A stretch of DNA of 64,000 nt, from NCBI RefSeq assembly GCF_003121405.1, contig NZ_QBUY01000014.1, positions 1 through 64,000 on the forward strand. The letters are read 5' to 3'. Positions 8,810 to 18,243 of this stretch are shown here, in pieces. Within the stretch, counting starts at the first letter, position 1, and each line of letters begins with the position of its first letter. Made by a program: the position numbers and the translations under genes. Below the pieces are notes generated by a model, which ran no database searches, was not told the origin of the DNA, and saw only the letters and a list, made by a program, of their open reading frames with translations. Origin of the DNA: Paraburkholderia sp. C35 (GTDB taxonomy: Bacteria; Pseudomonadota; Gammaproteobacteria; Burkholderiales; Burkholderiaceae).

Positions 8810-9355
8810 TCAACCATTGCAACTACAGCACGCCTGGCTGAAGTCCACAGGATTGAATCCGAGAGATGCATCAGCTGCCCAACGCACCAGCGCATTCGCT
8901 TTCTTCAGATGGTCAACCCAAACGGCTACCTGTTCACGCACCTGTTCCGTACCGCTTTTGGTGTTTGCAAACTGGTCTGTCACATCACACACAATTGTTA
9001 TTGCACGGCACAATGCCCAGTGACGGCGTGTCGCACCCTTTGGCGCGGTAATGGAGCGAATTGCGTCATTGCATTCGCGTGCGCGCTCCAAGGGCGTAGT
9101 GACGGCTTCGAAATCGGGATCGAAACGGCCACGTATCTGCGCCAGCAAAAACAGTCCGGCAAGCTGCGCTGTCAGTCTTCCAAGGCTGTCGTAGAGTGGG
9201 CGTGCGGCTACGGCATAAGCGATCAGTTCGTCCTGAGTGACCGTGACGTCGGCGAGCGAGTCTGTTTCTTCTGGTGGGAGCTCCAGCACGTCACAACCCG
9301 CGACATGAACGAGCGGTTTCTCCAGCAGAGTGGTCGATCGAATTGGGGGAGTCAT
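8810..9355 (-). CDS. Hypothetical protein in the ABC/dehydrogenase operon
   Basis: This encodes 181 residues (ATG at 9355; an in-frame ATG at 9370 is an alternative). It is mostly helical with no signal peptide and no domain that I recognise, and it ends in a Cys-rich tail (ACCSCNG). An open frame on the opposite strand covers the same bases, but this one fits between two genes of the same operon (terminator-like stem before it, 45-base gap after it). A role next to the hydrolase and dehydrogenase is likely but unknown. Confidence 0.55.
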   Translation of the reverse strand: MTPPIRSTTLLEKPLVHVAGCDVLELPPEETDSLADVTVTQDELIAYAVAARPLYDSLGRLTAQLAGLFLLAQIRGRFDPDFEAVTTPLERARECNDAIRSITAPKGATRRHWALCRAITIVCDVTDQFANTKSGTEQVREQVAVWVDHLKKANALVRWAADASLGFNPVDFSQACCSCNG

Positions 9356-9382
9356 AGTTTGCCTGCTCATATACTGAGAAAG

Positions 9383-9398
9383 GGCGGCAGACCGCCCC
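9383..9398 (-). terminator. Intra-operon hairpin after the binding-protein gene
   Basis: On the minus strand GGGCGG, TCTG, CCGCCC followed by TTT forms a stem-loop about 20 bases after the binding-protein stop. It may act as a partial terminator that sets the ratio of binding protein to downstream enzymes. Confidence 0.6.
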
Positions 9399-9418
9399 TT
9401 CTTTTCGTTTCAAGAGTG

Positions 9419-10660
9419 TTACTTGACTGTCGCAGAGACCTTGGTGAGCTTGTACGCATCAGCGCGCTGTGCGCACTTCTGACAGTTGATGCCGGGCTGG
9501 TCAGGTGCAGCAACAACAGCATCTCCCGGCAGCGACTGGATGGTCTGGCCGGGCGTTGGTTCGCCGTTAAGCGCTGACCGCAGCGACAGCTCAGGAAGCA
9601 GTCGAGGGTTGAAAACTTCGGTCACAAACGATTCGGGCACCTTGCCCGTCGGAAAAGCGTTGCAGCCGTTCTCAGGCTTGTCACCGGTACACAACTTCAC
9701 CTGATCACCCGGAACCCAGGGGAGCGGATACTCAATGTTGTGAGTTTCAAGTTTGCGCTTTCCCTGGAGGACTTCCATCATCAGCTTGAATGCGAAAGCG
9801 GCAGTCGCAGGCGGGGATCCCGACGAGACACCCTGCAATCCCTGAGCACGCATATCCGGATTCGCCAACGCGAGGCGGAAGCCGTTCGAGTTTTCCCCGG
9901 TCACAGGGACGAGTTTCTTTCCTGCGGCCTGCAGCGCCTTGATAGCACCGTTTTCGCCAGCCTGTGCCCAGATGCCGTCGACATCTGGATGCGCGGCAAG
10001 CGCTTTTGCTGTTTCCTGCTGCGTGGTGCGGTCATCCCAGTAGCCGTAATATTCGGCCACTACGTGGATGTTCGGATATTTATTGAAGACACTCATTGCG
10101 CCATCCGTGTGACGCTTGTCGACCGAGTTACCCGGCACGCCGCGGCTCAGAAAGATGTTGCCCTTTCCGTGAAGCGCATTAACCAGTTGCTGCGCAGTGT
10201 ATTCGCCAAACCCTGCTGTGATATAGCTGACGTTATATGCGCAGGGCTCTGTCACGGTGGCGTCGTACATGAAAAAGAGGGTGCCTTTTTCGCAACCGCG
10301 CTTCACTACCCGGTTTAACGCGGTGGGCGAGATCGGGAAGCTGATGACTCCATCGGCATTCGCAGCGATCATGCTTTCGTACGCTGAGATTTGCGCCTGT
10401 ACATCCGTACCGGATATGACTTCCCGCAATTCAACGAGCTTGTCATACGGAGGCGTTTTCGCAAGCGCTTTGACTACGTTAGCCGCTTCCGACTGCCACG
10501 CATTGCCGCTGTAACTCAGGCTGAGATAAATCAGATACTTGTCTTTCTTCGGTTTCGACTGCGCGTTGGCCGCGTTGATGCCGAAGTGCGCGGCGAGCGC
10601 CATGGCTCCCAGCAATGCACCAGCGCCCACCCAGCGCCGTACGGATTTGAAACTTTTCAT
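9419..10660 (-). CDS. Periplasmic sugar-type ABC transporter substrate-binding protein
   Basis: The 413-residue protein has a Sec signal peptide (positively charged start, hydrophobic core, cleavage near AANAQS) and the two-lobe Peripla_BP_4 fold of RbsB-like proteins (SGNAWQSEAANVVKALAK, then VISGTDVQAQISAYESMIAANADGVI). Two tandem ATGs follow an AAGGAG site; the second (10660, seven-base spacing) is preferred over 10663. At about 410 residues it is longer than RbsB (about 300) because of a C-terminal extension that includes a CxxC pair (NCQKC). It delivers the unknown substrate to the two permeases encoded upstream. Confidence 0.88.
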   Translation of the reverse strand: MKSFKSVRRWVGAGALLGAMALAAHFGINAANAQSKPKKDKYLIYLSLSYSGNAWQSEAANVVKALAKTPPYDKLVELREVISGTDVQAQISAYESMIAANADGVISFPISPTALNRVVKRGCEKGTLFFMYDATVTEPCAYNVSYITAGFGEYTAQQLVNALHGKGNIFLSRGVPGNSVDKRHTDGAMSVFNKYPNIHVVAEYYGYWDDRTTQQETAKALAAHPDVDGIWAQAGENGAIKALQAAGKKLVPVTGENSNGFRLALANPDMRAQGLQGVSSGSPPATAAFAFKLMMEVLQGKRKLETHNIEYPLPWVPGDQVKLCTGDKPENGCNAFPTGKVPESFVTEVFNPRLLPELSLRSALNGEPTPGQTIQSLPGDAVVAAPDQPGINCQKCAQRADAYKLTKVSATVK

Positions 10661-10697
10661 CATATGTCTCCTTGGCAAAATACCCGTCTGATATCTA

Positions 10698-10713
10698 GTG
10701 ACTACCGAGTCAC
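10698..10713 (-). repeat. Short inverted repeat between permease and binding-protein genes
   Basis: GTGACT-ACCG-AGTCAC is a perfect six-base inverted repeat in the 150-base gap before the binding-protein gene. It could form a small hairpin in the operon mRNA or be an operator. No further evidence. Confidence 0.3.
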
Positions 10714-10813
10714 CATCGTTCCCGGAATGTTTTTAAGAACCCGCAAGCATCGGAGACCTGTTTCGAAACCTTGCACGCGATCCGTTGCCCGGCTGATCTC
10801 TTTCTCCATCTAT

Positions 10814-11866
10814 TTAGCTGCGACGTCGCGCAGCTGCTCGTACCCAGTCCAGTGCGCCTTCGTGCTGCAGAAGGATGGCAGCGAGAATCAATCCCCCTGA
10901 GATCATGGTTCTCCAACCCTGTGCAAGTCCGAGGGACGTTATGACCATGTCGAAGATTGTCAGCAGGATGGCGCCGCCGATAGTGCCGATAAAATTGCCT
11001 CGTCCACCGAGAATCGATGACCCACCGATAACAACTGCGGCAATTGACGGCAACAGATAGGGTTCTCCCATGCGCAGCGTTGCACCGTTTGAATAGCCCA
11101 CCAGCATCATCCCGACAAACCCTGCCAATGCGGCTGAGAGCGAGTAGGTGGCCACGGTCAGCCCTGTAATGCGAATACCCGCGATCCGGGCTGCCACCGG
11201 ATTGCTACCGAGCGCGTAGAGTCGCTGCCCGAATGTGGTGCGGGACTGAACAAATGCCGCAACCACGCAAAATACGACGACAAAGATTGTGACAAGTGGA
11301 AGCCCAGCGCTTTGACCGGACATGAGCGTCACGAGCGGATGTGGTGCCGCTCCGCTCGGGGTGCCACCGGTTGCCCCGAGGCATAGGCTGTAGACGATGA
11401 TTCCCGATGCTAGCGTCATGATGAACGCGGGAATCCGGAACAGCGTTATTCCCAGACCGTTGACTACACCAACGGTTGCACATACGGCGAGAACGACAGG
11501 AATCTGCCACCAGGTGCCTGAAGGGGCGAGTGTGCTCATCCAGACCGTTGTGAGTACACCGCCGAGCGTGACGACAGAGGGAATCGACAGATCCAGTCCG
11601 CCAATCAGTACCGCCAAGCCCTGGCCATACGAGGCCACAATCAGAAATGAGGCAAGTGTGATGATTGTTAGCAGCTGATGCAGGCTACCAAATTCAGGGT
11701 TAATCAGCCGGGAGAGCAGCAATGCGACGATACAAACAATGTAAACCCCTGCAGTGCTCACTGTTTCGCGCTGGAATTTGACAACGCCACGCTTGTCTTC
11801 GCCTCGTGCGAGGCTTTCGGTCGGCCGTCCCGGCTGTGCGTCGGGACTCGTTTTCGAGTTAAGCAT
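10814..11866 (-). CDS. ABC transporter permease, RbsC family (second permease)
   Basis: The 350-residue integral membrane protein has about ten hydrophobic segments and the BPD_transp_2 signatures seen in RbsC-like permeases (LIGGLDLSIPSVVTLGGV, FGQRLYALGSNPVAARIAGI, VVIGGSSILGGRGNFIGTIG). The ATG at 11866 has a GGAG site eight bases upstream and overlaps the end of the other permease gene by eight bases. A longer in-frame start at 11899 is possible but has no ribosome site. It works as a heterodimer partner of the permease encoded at 11859-12845. Confidence 0.9.
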   Translation of the reverse strand: MLNSKTSPDAQPGRPTESLARGEDKRGVVKFQRETVSTAGVYIVCIVALLLSRLINPEFGSLHQLLTIITLASFLIVASYGQGLAVLIGGLDLSIPSVVTLGGVLTTVWMSTLAPSGTWWQIPVVLAVCATVGVVNGLGITLFRIPAFIMTLASGIIVYSLCLGATGGTPSGAAPHPLVTLMSGQSAGLPLVTIFVVVFCVVAAFVQSRTTFGQRLYALGSNPVAARIAGIRITGLTVATYSLSAALAGFVGMMLVGYSNGATLRMGEPYLLPSIAAVVIGGSSILGGRGNFIGTIGGAILLTIFDMVITSLGLAQGWRTMISGGLILAAILLQHEGALDWVRAAARRRS

Positions 11867-12845
11867 GGGAGCCGCTCCTGCGTGTGAAGTGCGTGACAAG
11901 ATTGACGAAGATCACTGCGGCGATCATGACGAAGCCTTGAAATAGCCCGATGTAGAACGACTGGAAGCCGGAAGAAAACAGCACCTTCTGGAGCAACATG
12001 AGGGTCGCGGCTCCGATCATGCTGCCGTACAGACTGCCCTGTCCTCCGGAGAATGCAGTGCCACCAAGTGCGACAGAGGCGAAGACGAGCAGTAGTAGCG
12101 GCATCCCGGCGTTCGGGTCACCCGATGCCGTCTGGGCGGAAAGCATGAATCCGGCGACGCCGTAAAGCGCGCCCGCCAGTACGAATGCGACGCATCGGGT
12201 CCGTTTAACGTTGATGCCCGAGAGCGCCGCGGCCGTTTGGTCCTTTCCTACCGCGTAGAGGGCAACGCCAGTGTTCGTTCGTCTGAATACCGCCCAAAGC
12301 AATGCGACCACTATAGCGACGGTCCCCGACACTGGGACTACGCCCCACAGATTGTTTGTGAGCGTGTCACTGATCCAGTCAGAAACACCTCCGCCTGGCG
12401 CATCAAGCACGACGAGCGCGAGGCCGTGTGTGAGAATCATCATCGCGAGGGTGACGGCAATCGACTGCAAACCACCGTAGGCCACCAGTACGCCGTTGCA
12501 CAGTCCGATTGCTGCACCGATACCGATAGCAAGGAGCAGGCTCGCCAAAGCACCGCCCGCGCCGTCTAGCGGATGCGTTGCCAGGACGACGTTCACAAGC
12601 GACAGCACTCCCGCCACGGAAAGATCGAACCCCCCGAGGAGAATGACGAACGTCGCCCCAGCTGCCGCTATCGCAAGCGGAATCGTGTTGTTGACAAGAT
12701 CGCTGAACGCGGAAACGGACAGGGCGCCCGCTTCGATTCGCGAATAGATGCCGTAAAGAACCACGTACAGGATCGCAACGGTGGAGACACCATTTGTCAA
12801 CAGGCCGTTGGCGAGTGAGAGTTTCGGGCTTGTGGTGGTACTCAT
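11859..12845 (-). CDS. ABC transporter permease, RbsC family (first permease)
   Basis: This is a 328-residue permease of the same family, with LLGGFDLSVAGVLSLVNVVL, TGVALYAVGKDQTAAALSGI and ASVALGGTAFSGGQGSLYGS in the family order. The gene overlaps the stop of the ATPase gene by four bases and its own end overlaps the next permease start. That arrangement supports tight translational coupling of A-C-C subunits. Importers with two different RbsC-type permeases are common for pentoses, polyols and autoinducer-2-like sugars. Confidence 0.9.
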   Translation of the reverse strand: MSTTTSPKLSLANGLLTNGVSTVAILYVVLYGIYSRIEAGALSVSAFSDLVNNTIPLAIAAAGATFVILLGGFDLSVAGVLSLVNVVLATHPLDGAGGALASLLLAIGIGAAIGLCNGVLVAYGGLQSIAVTLAMMILTHGLALVVLDAPGGGVSDWISDTLTNNLWGVVPVSGTVAIVVALLWAVFRRTNTGVALYAVGKDQTAAALSGINVKRTRCVAFVLAGALYGVAGFMLSAQTASGDPNAGMPLLLLVFASVALGGTAFSGGQGSLYGSMIGAATLMLLQKVLFSSGFQSFYIGLFQGFVMIAAVIFVNLVTHFTRRSGSHA

Positions 12846-14374
12846 GCTGCGCTCCTCAATGCTTTACCGTCGACATGCCCGGTCGCTGCCGCGACGATGC
12901 GACGCTCTTCGATTTCGTCGCCTTCTAGGTGAGCGACGATGCGACCGTCGTACACAACAAGACATTGGTCGCATAGCTGCACGATTTCCGAGAGCTCGGA
13001 TGAGTACAGCAAGACGGCACCACCGGCGGCCGCATAGTTATGAATTGCCTCGTAGATGGCCTGCTTGGTCCCGACATCGACGCCTCTTGTCGGGTCGAAG
13101 AGAAGCAGTGTTCGTGCGCCCGTACTTAGCACCCGCGCCAGCAATGCTTTTTGCTGGTTGCCACCCGACAGGTCTCCAATTTGAAAATTGAAGTAGCGGT
13201 CGGCCAGATCCACGCGCTTTGCGACGTCGCGAACGAGAGACCGGCCGAGAGTTCGACTTACAACTCCGAAGCGAGATACCTTGCTCATCGCGCCGAGTGC
13301 TACGTTGTGCCGCACGGAAAGTGTGGGAAAGATACCTTGGGTTTTGCGCTCTTCAGGCAGCAGCGAGATCTCGATGCCAGCCTTGAGTGCATGAGCCGGT
13401 GAACGGGGACGCACTGACTTGCCGTCGATACGAACTTCCCCGGATTTGATAGGCGTCAAACCGTACAACGCGTGGAACAGGTCGCTTTGTCCTTGCCCAT
13501 CCAGTCCCGCTACGCCAACTATGCCGCCGACGGGCACGCTAAAGGAGGCGCCATTGACGCTGCCTGCGTGCAAGTCAGCCACTTGCAAACGTGGCTCTGC
13601 TGTCTGGTTTGATACTGATCGCTCACGCGAAAAGGAGGCCAGATTGGTTCCGACCATCATTTCGAAGATAGCGGCATCGCCAGTTTTGTCCAGTTCGGCC
13701 GTGGCGATACTGCGGCCGCTGCGAAGCACGGTGCCGCGCGCGCATAACTCCCGGATCTCGTTCAGTCGATGCGAGATGTACAGAATCGACGTTCCTTTTT
13801 CTGTCTCTGCGCGAATCAGATCGAAGAGCCAGTCAGTCGATGAAAGGACAGCCGTGGGTTCATCGAGGATGAGCAGCTTCGGACTCTGGCTAAGCGCACG
13901 CACGATCTCAAGTCGTTGGCGATCAGCGAGAGTCAGTTGCGAAACTGGCTTGCGTGGATTGAGCGGCAGCCCATACCTGTCTAGTATGTCGGCAGCATGC
14001 TTCTCGTTGTCGGGTCGCGAGATCAGCCGAAGCGCGCCTTTTTTCAATTTCGGGAGGGCAAGATTTTCCGCTACCGTCAGGTTGGGAAGAAGGCTTAGCT
14101 CCTGAAATGCGGTAGCGACGCCTTCTTTGCGTGCTGTGAGAATGGAATCGGGCGCGTACTTCACGCCCATTAACTCAGCGGACCCGGAATCGGGGCGGAC
14201 CACGCCGCTCAAAATCTTTACGAGCGTCGATTTGCCCGCGCCATTCTCACCGAGCAGGGCATGAACTTCGCCCGGCAGGATTGTGAAACTCACACCTCCG
14301 AGCGCGACCGTTGGTCCGTACGCTTTCTGAAGATTTGATACATTTAGCGTGGGACTATTAGCGTCGGTTGCCAT
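12842..14374 (-). CDS. ABC transporter ATP-binding protein, RbsA/MglA type (two ATPase domains)
   Basis: The 510-residue protein carries two fused ATPase domains. The first has a full Walker A (GENGAGKST) and Walker B (LILDEPTAVLSS) but a degenerate signature (LTLADRQ). The second lacks the P-loop lysine (GLDGQGQSD) but has an intact LSGGNQQK signature and Walker B (LLLFDPTRGVDVG). This asymmetry is normal for sugar importers of the Rbs/Mgl/Ara type. The start follows an AAGGAG site. It powers import of the substrate bound by the periplasmic protein of the same operon. Confidence 0.92.
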   Translation of the reverse strand: MATDANSPTLNVSNLQKAYGPTVALGGVSFTILPGEVHALLGENGAGKSTLVKILSGVVRPDSGSAELMGVKYAPDSILTARKEGVATAFQELSLLPNLTVAENLALPKLKKGALRLISRPDNEKHAADILDRYGLPLNPRKPVSQLTLADRQRLEIVRALSQSPKLLILDEPTAVLSSTDWLFDLIRAETEKGTSILYISHRLNEIRELCARGTVLRSGRSIATAELDKTGDAAIFEMMVGTNLASFSRERSVSNQTAEPRLQVADLHAGSVNGASFSVPVGGIVGVAGLDGQGQSDLFHALYGLTPIKSGEVRIDGKSVRPRSPAHALKAGIEISLLPEERKTQGIFPTLSVRHNVALGAMSKVSRFGVVSRTLGRSLVRDVAKRVDLADRYFNFQIGDLSGGNQQKALLARVLSTGARTLLLFDPTRGVDVGTKQAIYEAIHNYAAAGGAVLLYSSELSEIVQLCDQCLVVYDGRIVAHLEGDEIEERRIVAAATGHVDGKALRSAA

Positions 14375-14419
14375 CGCTGTCGTCTCCTTTGTGTAGTTGG
14401 AGGTGTCCGTAGGGTCCGC

Positions 14420-15181
14420 TCAGCCTGCTGTCCAGCCGCCGTCGAGCATTAGCGCGCTGCCAGTCATCAGGGAGGATGCATCGCTTGCGAGGAAAACCAC
14501 GGCACCCATCATTTCCTCGGGCTGGCCAACGCGGCCCAGCGCAATCCTCGACGTAACCCGTTCGCGGAAGCCCGGCTGCTTGAACATGTTCTCGGTGAAC
14601 TTCGTCTCGATGAACGTCGGGCAGATGGTATTAACGCGGATTCCCGAGGGACCGAGTTCCCACGCCAATGCTTTTGTCATGCCCTCGACGGCATGCTTGG
14701 TTGCGCAGTAGACAGTACGGCCGGGACTGCCGATATGTCCCATTTGCGACGAAATGTTGATGAGCGAACCCGTCTGGCGAGAACCCAGCAATTTTTTCGA
14801 AATCTCGCGCGATAGATAGAAGGCAGCCTTAACGTTCAGATTCATCAGAGCGTCAAGATCTTCATCGGTGACTTCGGTCAGATTCATTGGCCGATTCATG
14901 CCGGCACTATTGACGAGAATATTGAATGGGTCGCGAGTCGCTACTACCGCGCTGACCGCTTTGGAGTCTGATACGTCCAGAACCAGCCAGTCGCTGCTGC
15001 CGCCCGCTTCATTAATAGCCTCGCTTGCAGCTTTAACTTCGCTTTCCGTTCGAGCTGCAAGTGTGACCTTTGCACCTGATTGTGCAAGCGCCGCTGCAGC
15101 TGCAAGCCCGATGCCTCTTCCAGCACCGGTCACAAGTGCAGTTTTCCCGTCTAGGCGAAAATTAGGGAGTTTCGGTAACAT
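14420..15181 (-). CDS. SDR-family NAD(P)-dependent oxidoreductase
   Basis: The 253-residue short-chain dehydrogenase is complete: TGAGRGIG cofactor motif at residues 18-25, NSAG near 90, catalytic Ser144/145 (NISSQMG), Tyr158 and Lys162 (YCATK). The ATG at 15181 has an AGGA site at good distance; an in-frame ATG 60 bases upstream lacks one. It lies between the HisD-like gene and the ATPase gene in the LacI-linked minus-strand run and should oxidise or reduce an alcohol/ketone of the imported compound. Confidence 0.9.
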   Translation of the reverse strand: MLPKLPNFRLDGKTALVTGAGRGIGLAAAAALAQSGAKVTLAARTESEVKAASEAINEAGGSSDWLVLDVSDSKAVSAVVATRDPFNILVNSAGMNRPMNLTEVTDEDLDALMNLNVKAAFYLSREISKKLLGSRQTGSLINISSQMGHIGSPGRTVYCATKHAVEGMTKALAWELGPSGIRVNTICPTFIETKFTENMFKQPGFRERVTSRIALGRVGQPEEMMGAVVFLASDASSLMTGSALMLDGGWTAG

Positions 15182-15535
15182 ATGCAATCCTAATAATAAT
15201 CGAATGAACCGTGATTCTGTGATGACTGAAAAATCAGCCAAAAATAGAGAGCACGATCGAGTATTGGTTAGTCAACCGTTGGGTTCAGCGACGTGAACTG
15301 GTGTCCGAACCTTGACGTTGGCCTGACTGCTGATAGCGTCCGTCAATGAAATCGAGCCGACGCGGTGCCTACCAATATCGCAGAAGAAAAAGTCAGATGG
15401 CGCTTTCTCAACGTTTTCGTGAGTAGTTCGGGCCGCTGACCGCCGCCTCTGATTTTCGCCGTCACCCCGACGAGGATTTCAATCCTCGTCTGACGTGCTT
15501 CGGTTCAAATAGCCTCACAATCGCCGGTTGCCTGT
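15182..15535 (-). other. Gap between HisD-like and SDR genes, with hairpin
   Basis: There is no open frame of note here. A perfect ten-base stem (GACGAGGATT, TC, AATCCTCGTC at 15469-15490) lies 45 bases after the HisD-like stop codon, without a T-run. The rest probably holds a second promoter for the SDR and ABC genes. Confidence 0.5.
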
Positions 15536-16849
15536 TCAGGCAGGCACCGCTGTGCCGTAGGGAACTTCGCGATTTCCGTAGCGGCGAACGCGCAGATTCG
15601 CTTGTTCACCATGAGCGATCATCCCTTCAATCGCGCAGAGTCGCGAACAGTACGCGCCAATCATCGCGCTGGCTTCGTCCGTCAGTACCTTCTGATACGT
15701 ACAGGTCTTGATAAACTTTCCAACCCACAGTCCGCCCGTGTAGCGTGCAGCCTTACCCGTAGGAAGCGTGTGATTGGTGCCAATAACCTTGTCACCAAAC
15801 GCGACGTTGGTACGCGGACCAAGGAACAACGCGCCATAGTTTTTCATGTTCGCGAGGAAATAGTCCGGATCGCGTGTCATAACCTGAACGTGCTCCGAAG
15901 CAATCCGGTCTGCTTCCTCGACCATCTCGTCGACCGTGTCGGTGACGATGACTGCACCATAGTCACGCCACGACGCCCCTGCTGTGTTTGCAGTCGGAAG
16001 AATTTTCAGAATGCGCTCGACTTCTGCGATCGTGGCCTTCGCCAGTTCCATCGAGTTTGTCAAAAGCACAGCCGGTGTGTTGAAGCCGTGTTCAGCCTGA
16101 CCCAGCAGATCGGTCGCACACATTTCCGCGTCGACGCTGTCATCGGCGATGATGAGTGTTTCCGAGGGACCAGCAATCAGGTCGATACCAATCCGGCCGA
16201 ACAACTGGCGCTTCGCTTCGGCAACGAATGCGTTCCCCGGTCCTACAACCATCGAAACAGGGGCAATAGTCTGCGTACCCAGTGCCATAGCTGCGATGGC
16301 CTGAACACCACCAAAGGTGTAGATCTCATCTGCTCCACCGAGGTGCATCGCCGCGATGACGGCAGGATTGGGTTTGCCCTGAACGGGCGGGGAGGCGGAG
16401 ATGATACGCGGTACGCCGGCGACCTTGGCAGTCACAACGCCCATGTGAGCTGATGCCACGTGCGGAAACTTACCACCCGGTACGTAGCAGGCGACACTGT
16501 CTACCGGCATGTTCTTATGACCAAGAACGACGCCAGGAAGGGTCTCGACTTCGATATCCCGGATAGAGTCACGCTGCGCCTGTGCAAAATTCCGGACCTG
16601 AGCCTGCGCGAACTTGATGTCGTCGAGTTGACCTGCGGAGAGTGACCGAACGCACGCGCCGATTTCGTCCTCAGTCAGGCGAAAACTTTCGGGCGACCAG
16701 TTATCGAATTTTCGGGAAAGCTCTGTGACGGCTTCGTCACCTCGGCTTGCGATGTCGGAAAGAATTCCGGTGACGGTGTCGCGAACTTTCGCAGCGTCTT
16801 GAGACGAGTCTTCGGCGCTTCGACCGTGCTTGAGGTATTGGATTGCCAT
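15536..16849 (-). CDS. HisD-like zinc-dependent alcohol dehydrogenase (histidinol/sulfopropanediol dehydrogenase family)
   Basis: The 437-residue protein keeps every key position of histidinol dehydrogenase: zinc ligands Gln251, His254 (GQAEHG), Asp353 and His413, and the catalytic pair Glu319-His320 (SEHVQVM). It sits in a catabolic operon behind a LacI regulator, so a role in histidine synthesis is unlikely. HisD paralogues in such settings, for example HpsN, oxidise a primary alcohol to a carboxylate in two NAD steps. No sulfonate lyase gene is present here, so the substrate is open. It is the first gene of the run that leads into the SDR and ABC importer. Confidence 0.85.
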   Translation of the reverse strand: MAIQYLKHGRSAEDSSQDAAKVRDTVTGILSDIASRGDEAVTELSRKFDNWSPESFRLTEDEIGACVRSLSAGQLDDIKFAQAQVRNFAQAQRDSIRDIEVETLPGVVLGHKNMPVDSVACYVPGGKFPHVASAHMGVVTAKVAGVPRIISASPPVQGKPNPAVIAAMHLGGADEIYTFGGVQAIAAMALGTQTIAPVSMVVGPGNAFVAEAKRQLFGRIGIDLIAGPSETLIIADDSVDAEMCATDLLGQAEHGFNTPAVLLTNSMELAKATIAEVERILKILPTANTAGASWRDYGAVIVTDTVDEMVEEADRIASEHVQVMTRDPDYFLANMKNYGALFLGPRTNVAFGDKVIGTNHTLPTGKAARYTGGLWVGKFIKTCTYQKVLTDEASAMIGAYCSRLCAIEGMIAHGEQANLRVRRYGNREVPYGTAVPA

Positions 16850-16884
16850 AAGTTTGCGTTCCTATCGGTATTGGGAGGCGGATT

Positions 16885-16906
16885 GTCGTCTCATGGGTCA
16901 GACGAC
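16885..16906. promoter_or_regulatory. Inverted repeat in the lacI/hisD-like divergent promoter region
   Basis: GTCGTCT-N8-AGACGAC is a perfect seven-base inverted repeat 36 bases upstream of the HisD-like start. A second palindrome, TGCATATGCA (17047-17056), covers the start codon of the LacI gene. Either could be the operator of the divergent LacI-family regulator. This is inferred from position. Confidence 0.4.
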
Positions 16907-17051
16907 GCGTGCAACGTTGGACGCAAATTTATCGCATTTCCGTGTGCAAAAATTCTGCAAATGATAGAAACTTTCCCTGGATTTGTCGCGAAGCGCTATT
17001 CGCTAAGGTGTCGAAAAAACTTTACTCGGATTCTCTTTGAAAAGCGTGCAT

Positions 17052-18098
17052 ATGCAAAAAAATGCAAATCGGAGTGGAAGGTCGCGCTCAACAAAGGTGC
17101 GGCGGGAGGATGTGGCCGGTCGGATAGGTGTATCGGTGTCTACCGTCTCACGCTCGTTGGCGGGACATCCTGCGATTAGCGTAGAGACACGTTCGGCGGT
17201 CCAGGCGGCAGCCGCGGAACTGGGCTATCGCATTCCGATGGCGGGGCGACGCCCCAAAAAACCTCCGACAAAACTGATAGGCGTCGTAGTGGGGGCGCTT
17301 CACAACCGGTTCATGACGCTTCTGCTGACGCATTTGCACGATGCACTGCAGGAACTTGGGTATCAGATCACGCTTGTGATTGACTCGATGAACGATTCGC
17401 TCGATGTGTTGGCCTTCCGCCCGTTGATCGATGGGTATCTGGATGGACTAATATTCGCCACTGCAACGCTGGATTCACCTGTCGTCGCAGAGATGCAGCG
17501 ACGGGGAATTCCGATGGTGCTGGTTGTCAGGTCAGTTGACGACGTGATGGTCGATACTGTGGAAATTGACAACATCCACGCAGGAGCAGTTGCAGCGGAG
17601 CATCTCTACCAGCTTGGTCACCGCAGGATCGGTCTGATCATGGGGCCACAGAACACGTCGACAAGTCGTGACCGTGCAAAAGGCGCGTTGGACTGGTTCA
17701 GGGAAGCAGGACTGCCCGCAGACGCGGTATCGATTCTGTGGTGCGAGTACACAACTGAGGCGGGATATTCGAGTGCGGTGTCGATGCTCGGCGAATCGAT
17801 ACCGGTTACGGGAATTGTCGCGGGGAACGATACTATTGCCCTTGGCGTGCTCGAGGCCGCCAAACGTCAGGGCATTCCCGTGCCCAATCAGTTATCAATA
17901 ATCGGGTTCGATGATATGCCGATGGCCGGGTCGCCGCTGGTGGGGCTGACCTCGATACGTCAACCCGTTGAAGCGATGGCCCGTACGGCCGCGAGGCGCC
18001 TTGTGGAACGTATTCGTGCGGGTGGTATGGGTGCGCCCGTGCATGATGTTTTGCCCATCCAGCTTGTCCGGCGGGACACGACAGGGCCTGCGTCATAG
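17052..18098 (+). CDS. LacI-family transcriptional regulator
   Basis: The 348-residue protein has an N-terminal LacI helix-turn-helix (REDVAGRIGVSVSTVSRSL, then the hinge-like region with LGYRIP) followed by a periplasmic-binding-protein-type effector domain (LIGVVVGALHNRFMTLL, LGHRRIGLIMGP, IIGFDDMPMAG). The ATG at 17052 is preferred; an in-frame TTG lies 15 bases upstream. It is transcribed away from the HisD-like/SDR/ABC run and most likely represses that run until its sugar-like ligand is present. Confidence 0.9.
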   Translation: MQKNANRSGRSRSTKVRREDVAGRIGVSVSTVSRSLAGHPAISVETRSAVQAAAAELGYRIPMAGRRPKKPPTKLIGVVVGALHNRFMTLLLTHLHDALQELGYQITLVIDSMNDSLDVLAFRPLIDGYLDGLIFATATLDSPVVAEMQRRGIPMVLVVRSVDDVMVDTVEIDNIHAGAVAAEHLYQLGHRRIGLIMGPQNTSTSRDRAKGALDWFREAGLPADAVSILWCEYTTEAGYSSAVSMLGESIPVTGIVAGNDTIALGVLEAAKRQGIPVPNQLSIIGFDDMPMAGSPLVGLTSIRQPVEAMARTAARRLVERIRAGGMGAPVHDVLPIQLVRRDTTGPAS

Positions 18099-18243
18099 CC
18101 TTGGTGCAGTTCGCAAGTCAGGCGTCTCGCGATCTCGACCTCCCTGGTGCCTCTCCAACTACGTTAGCGACGATCGGAGCTTCGAAGTGCTCCGATGATG
18201 CCTTCCTGTTGAAGGCACGCTGTCAGTTTGTTCGAACCGGCTT

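Noticed and set aside
8786..9577. Plus-strand open frame of 263 codons opposite the hypothetical operon gene
   Set aside because: It runs antisense to the end of the binding-protein gene and to the operon gene, has no known domain, and looks like a shadow frame.
15536..16849. Histidine-biosynthesis role for the HisD-like protein
   Set aside because: No other his gene is nearby and the context is a LacI-controlled importer operon, so a catabolic paralogue is more likely.
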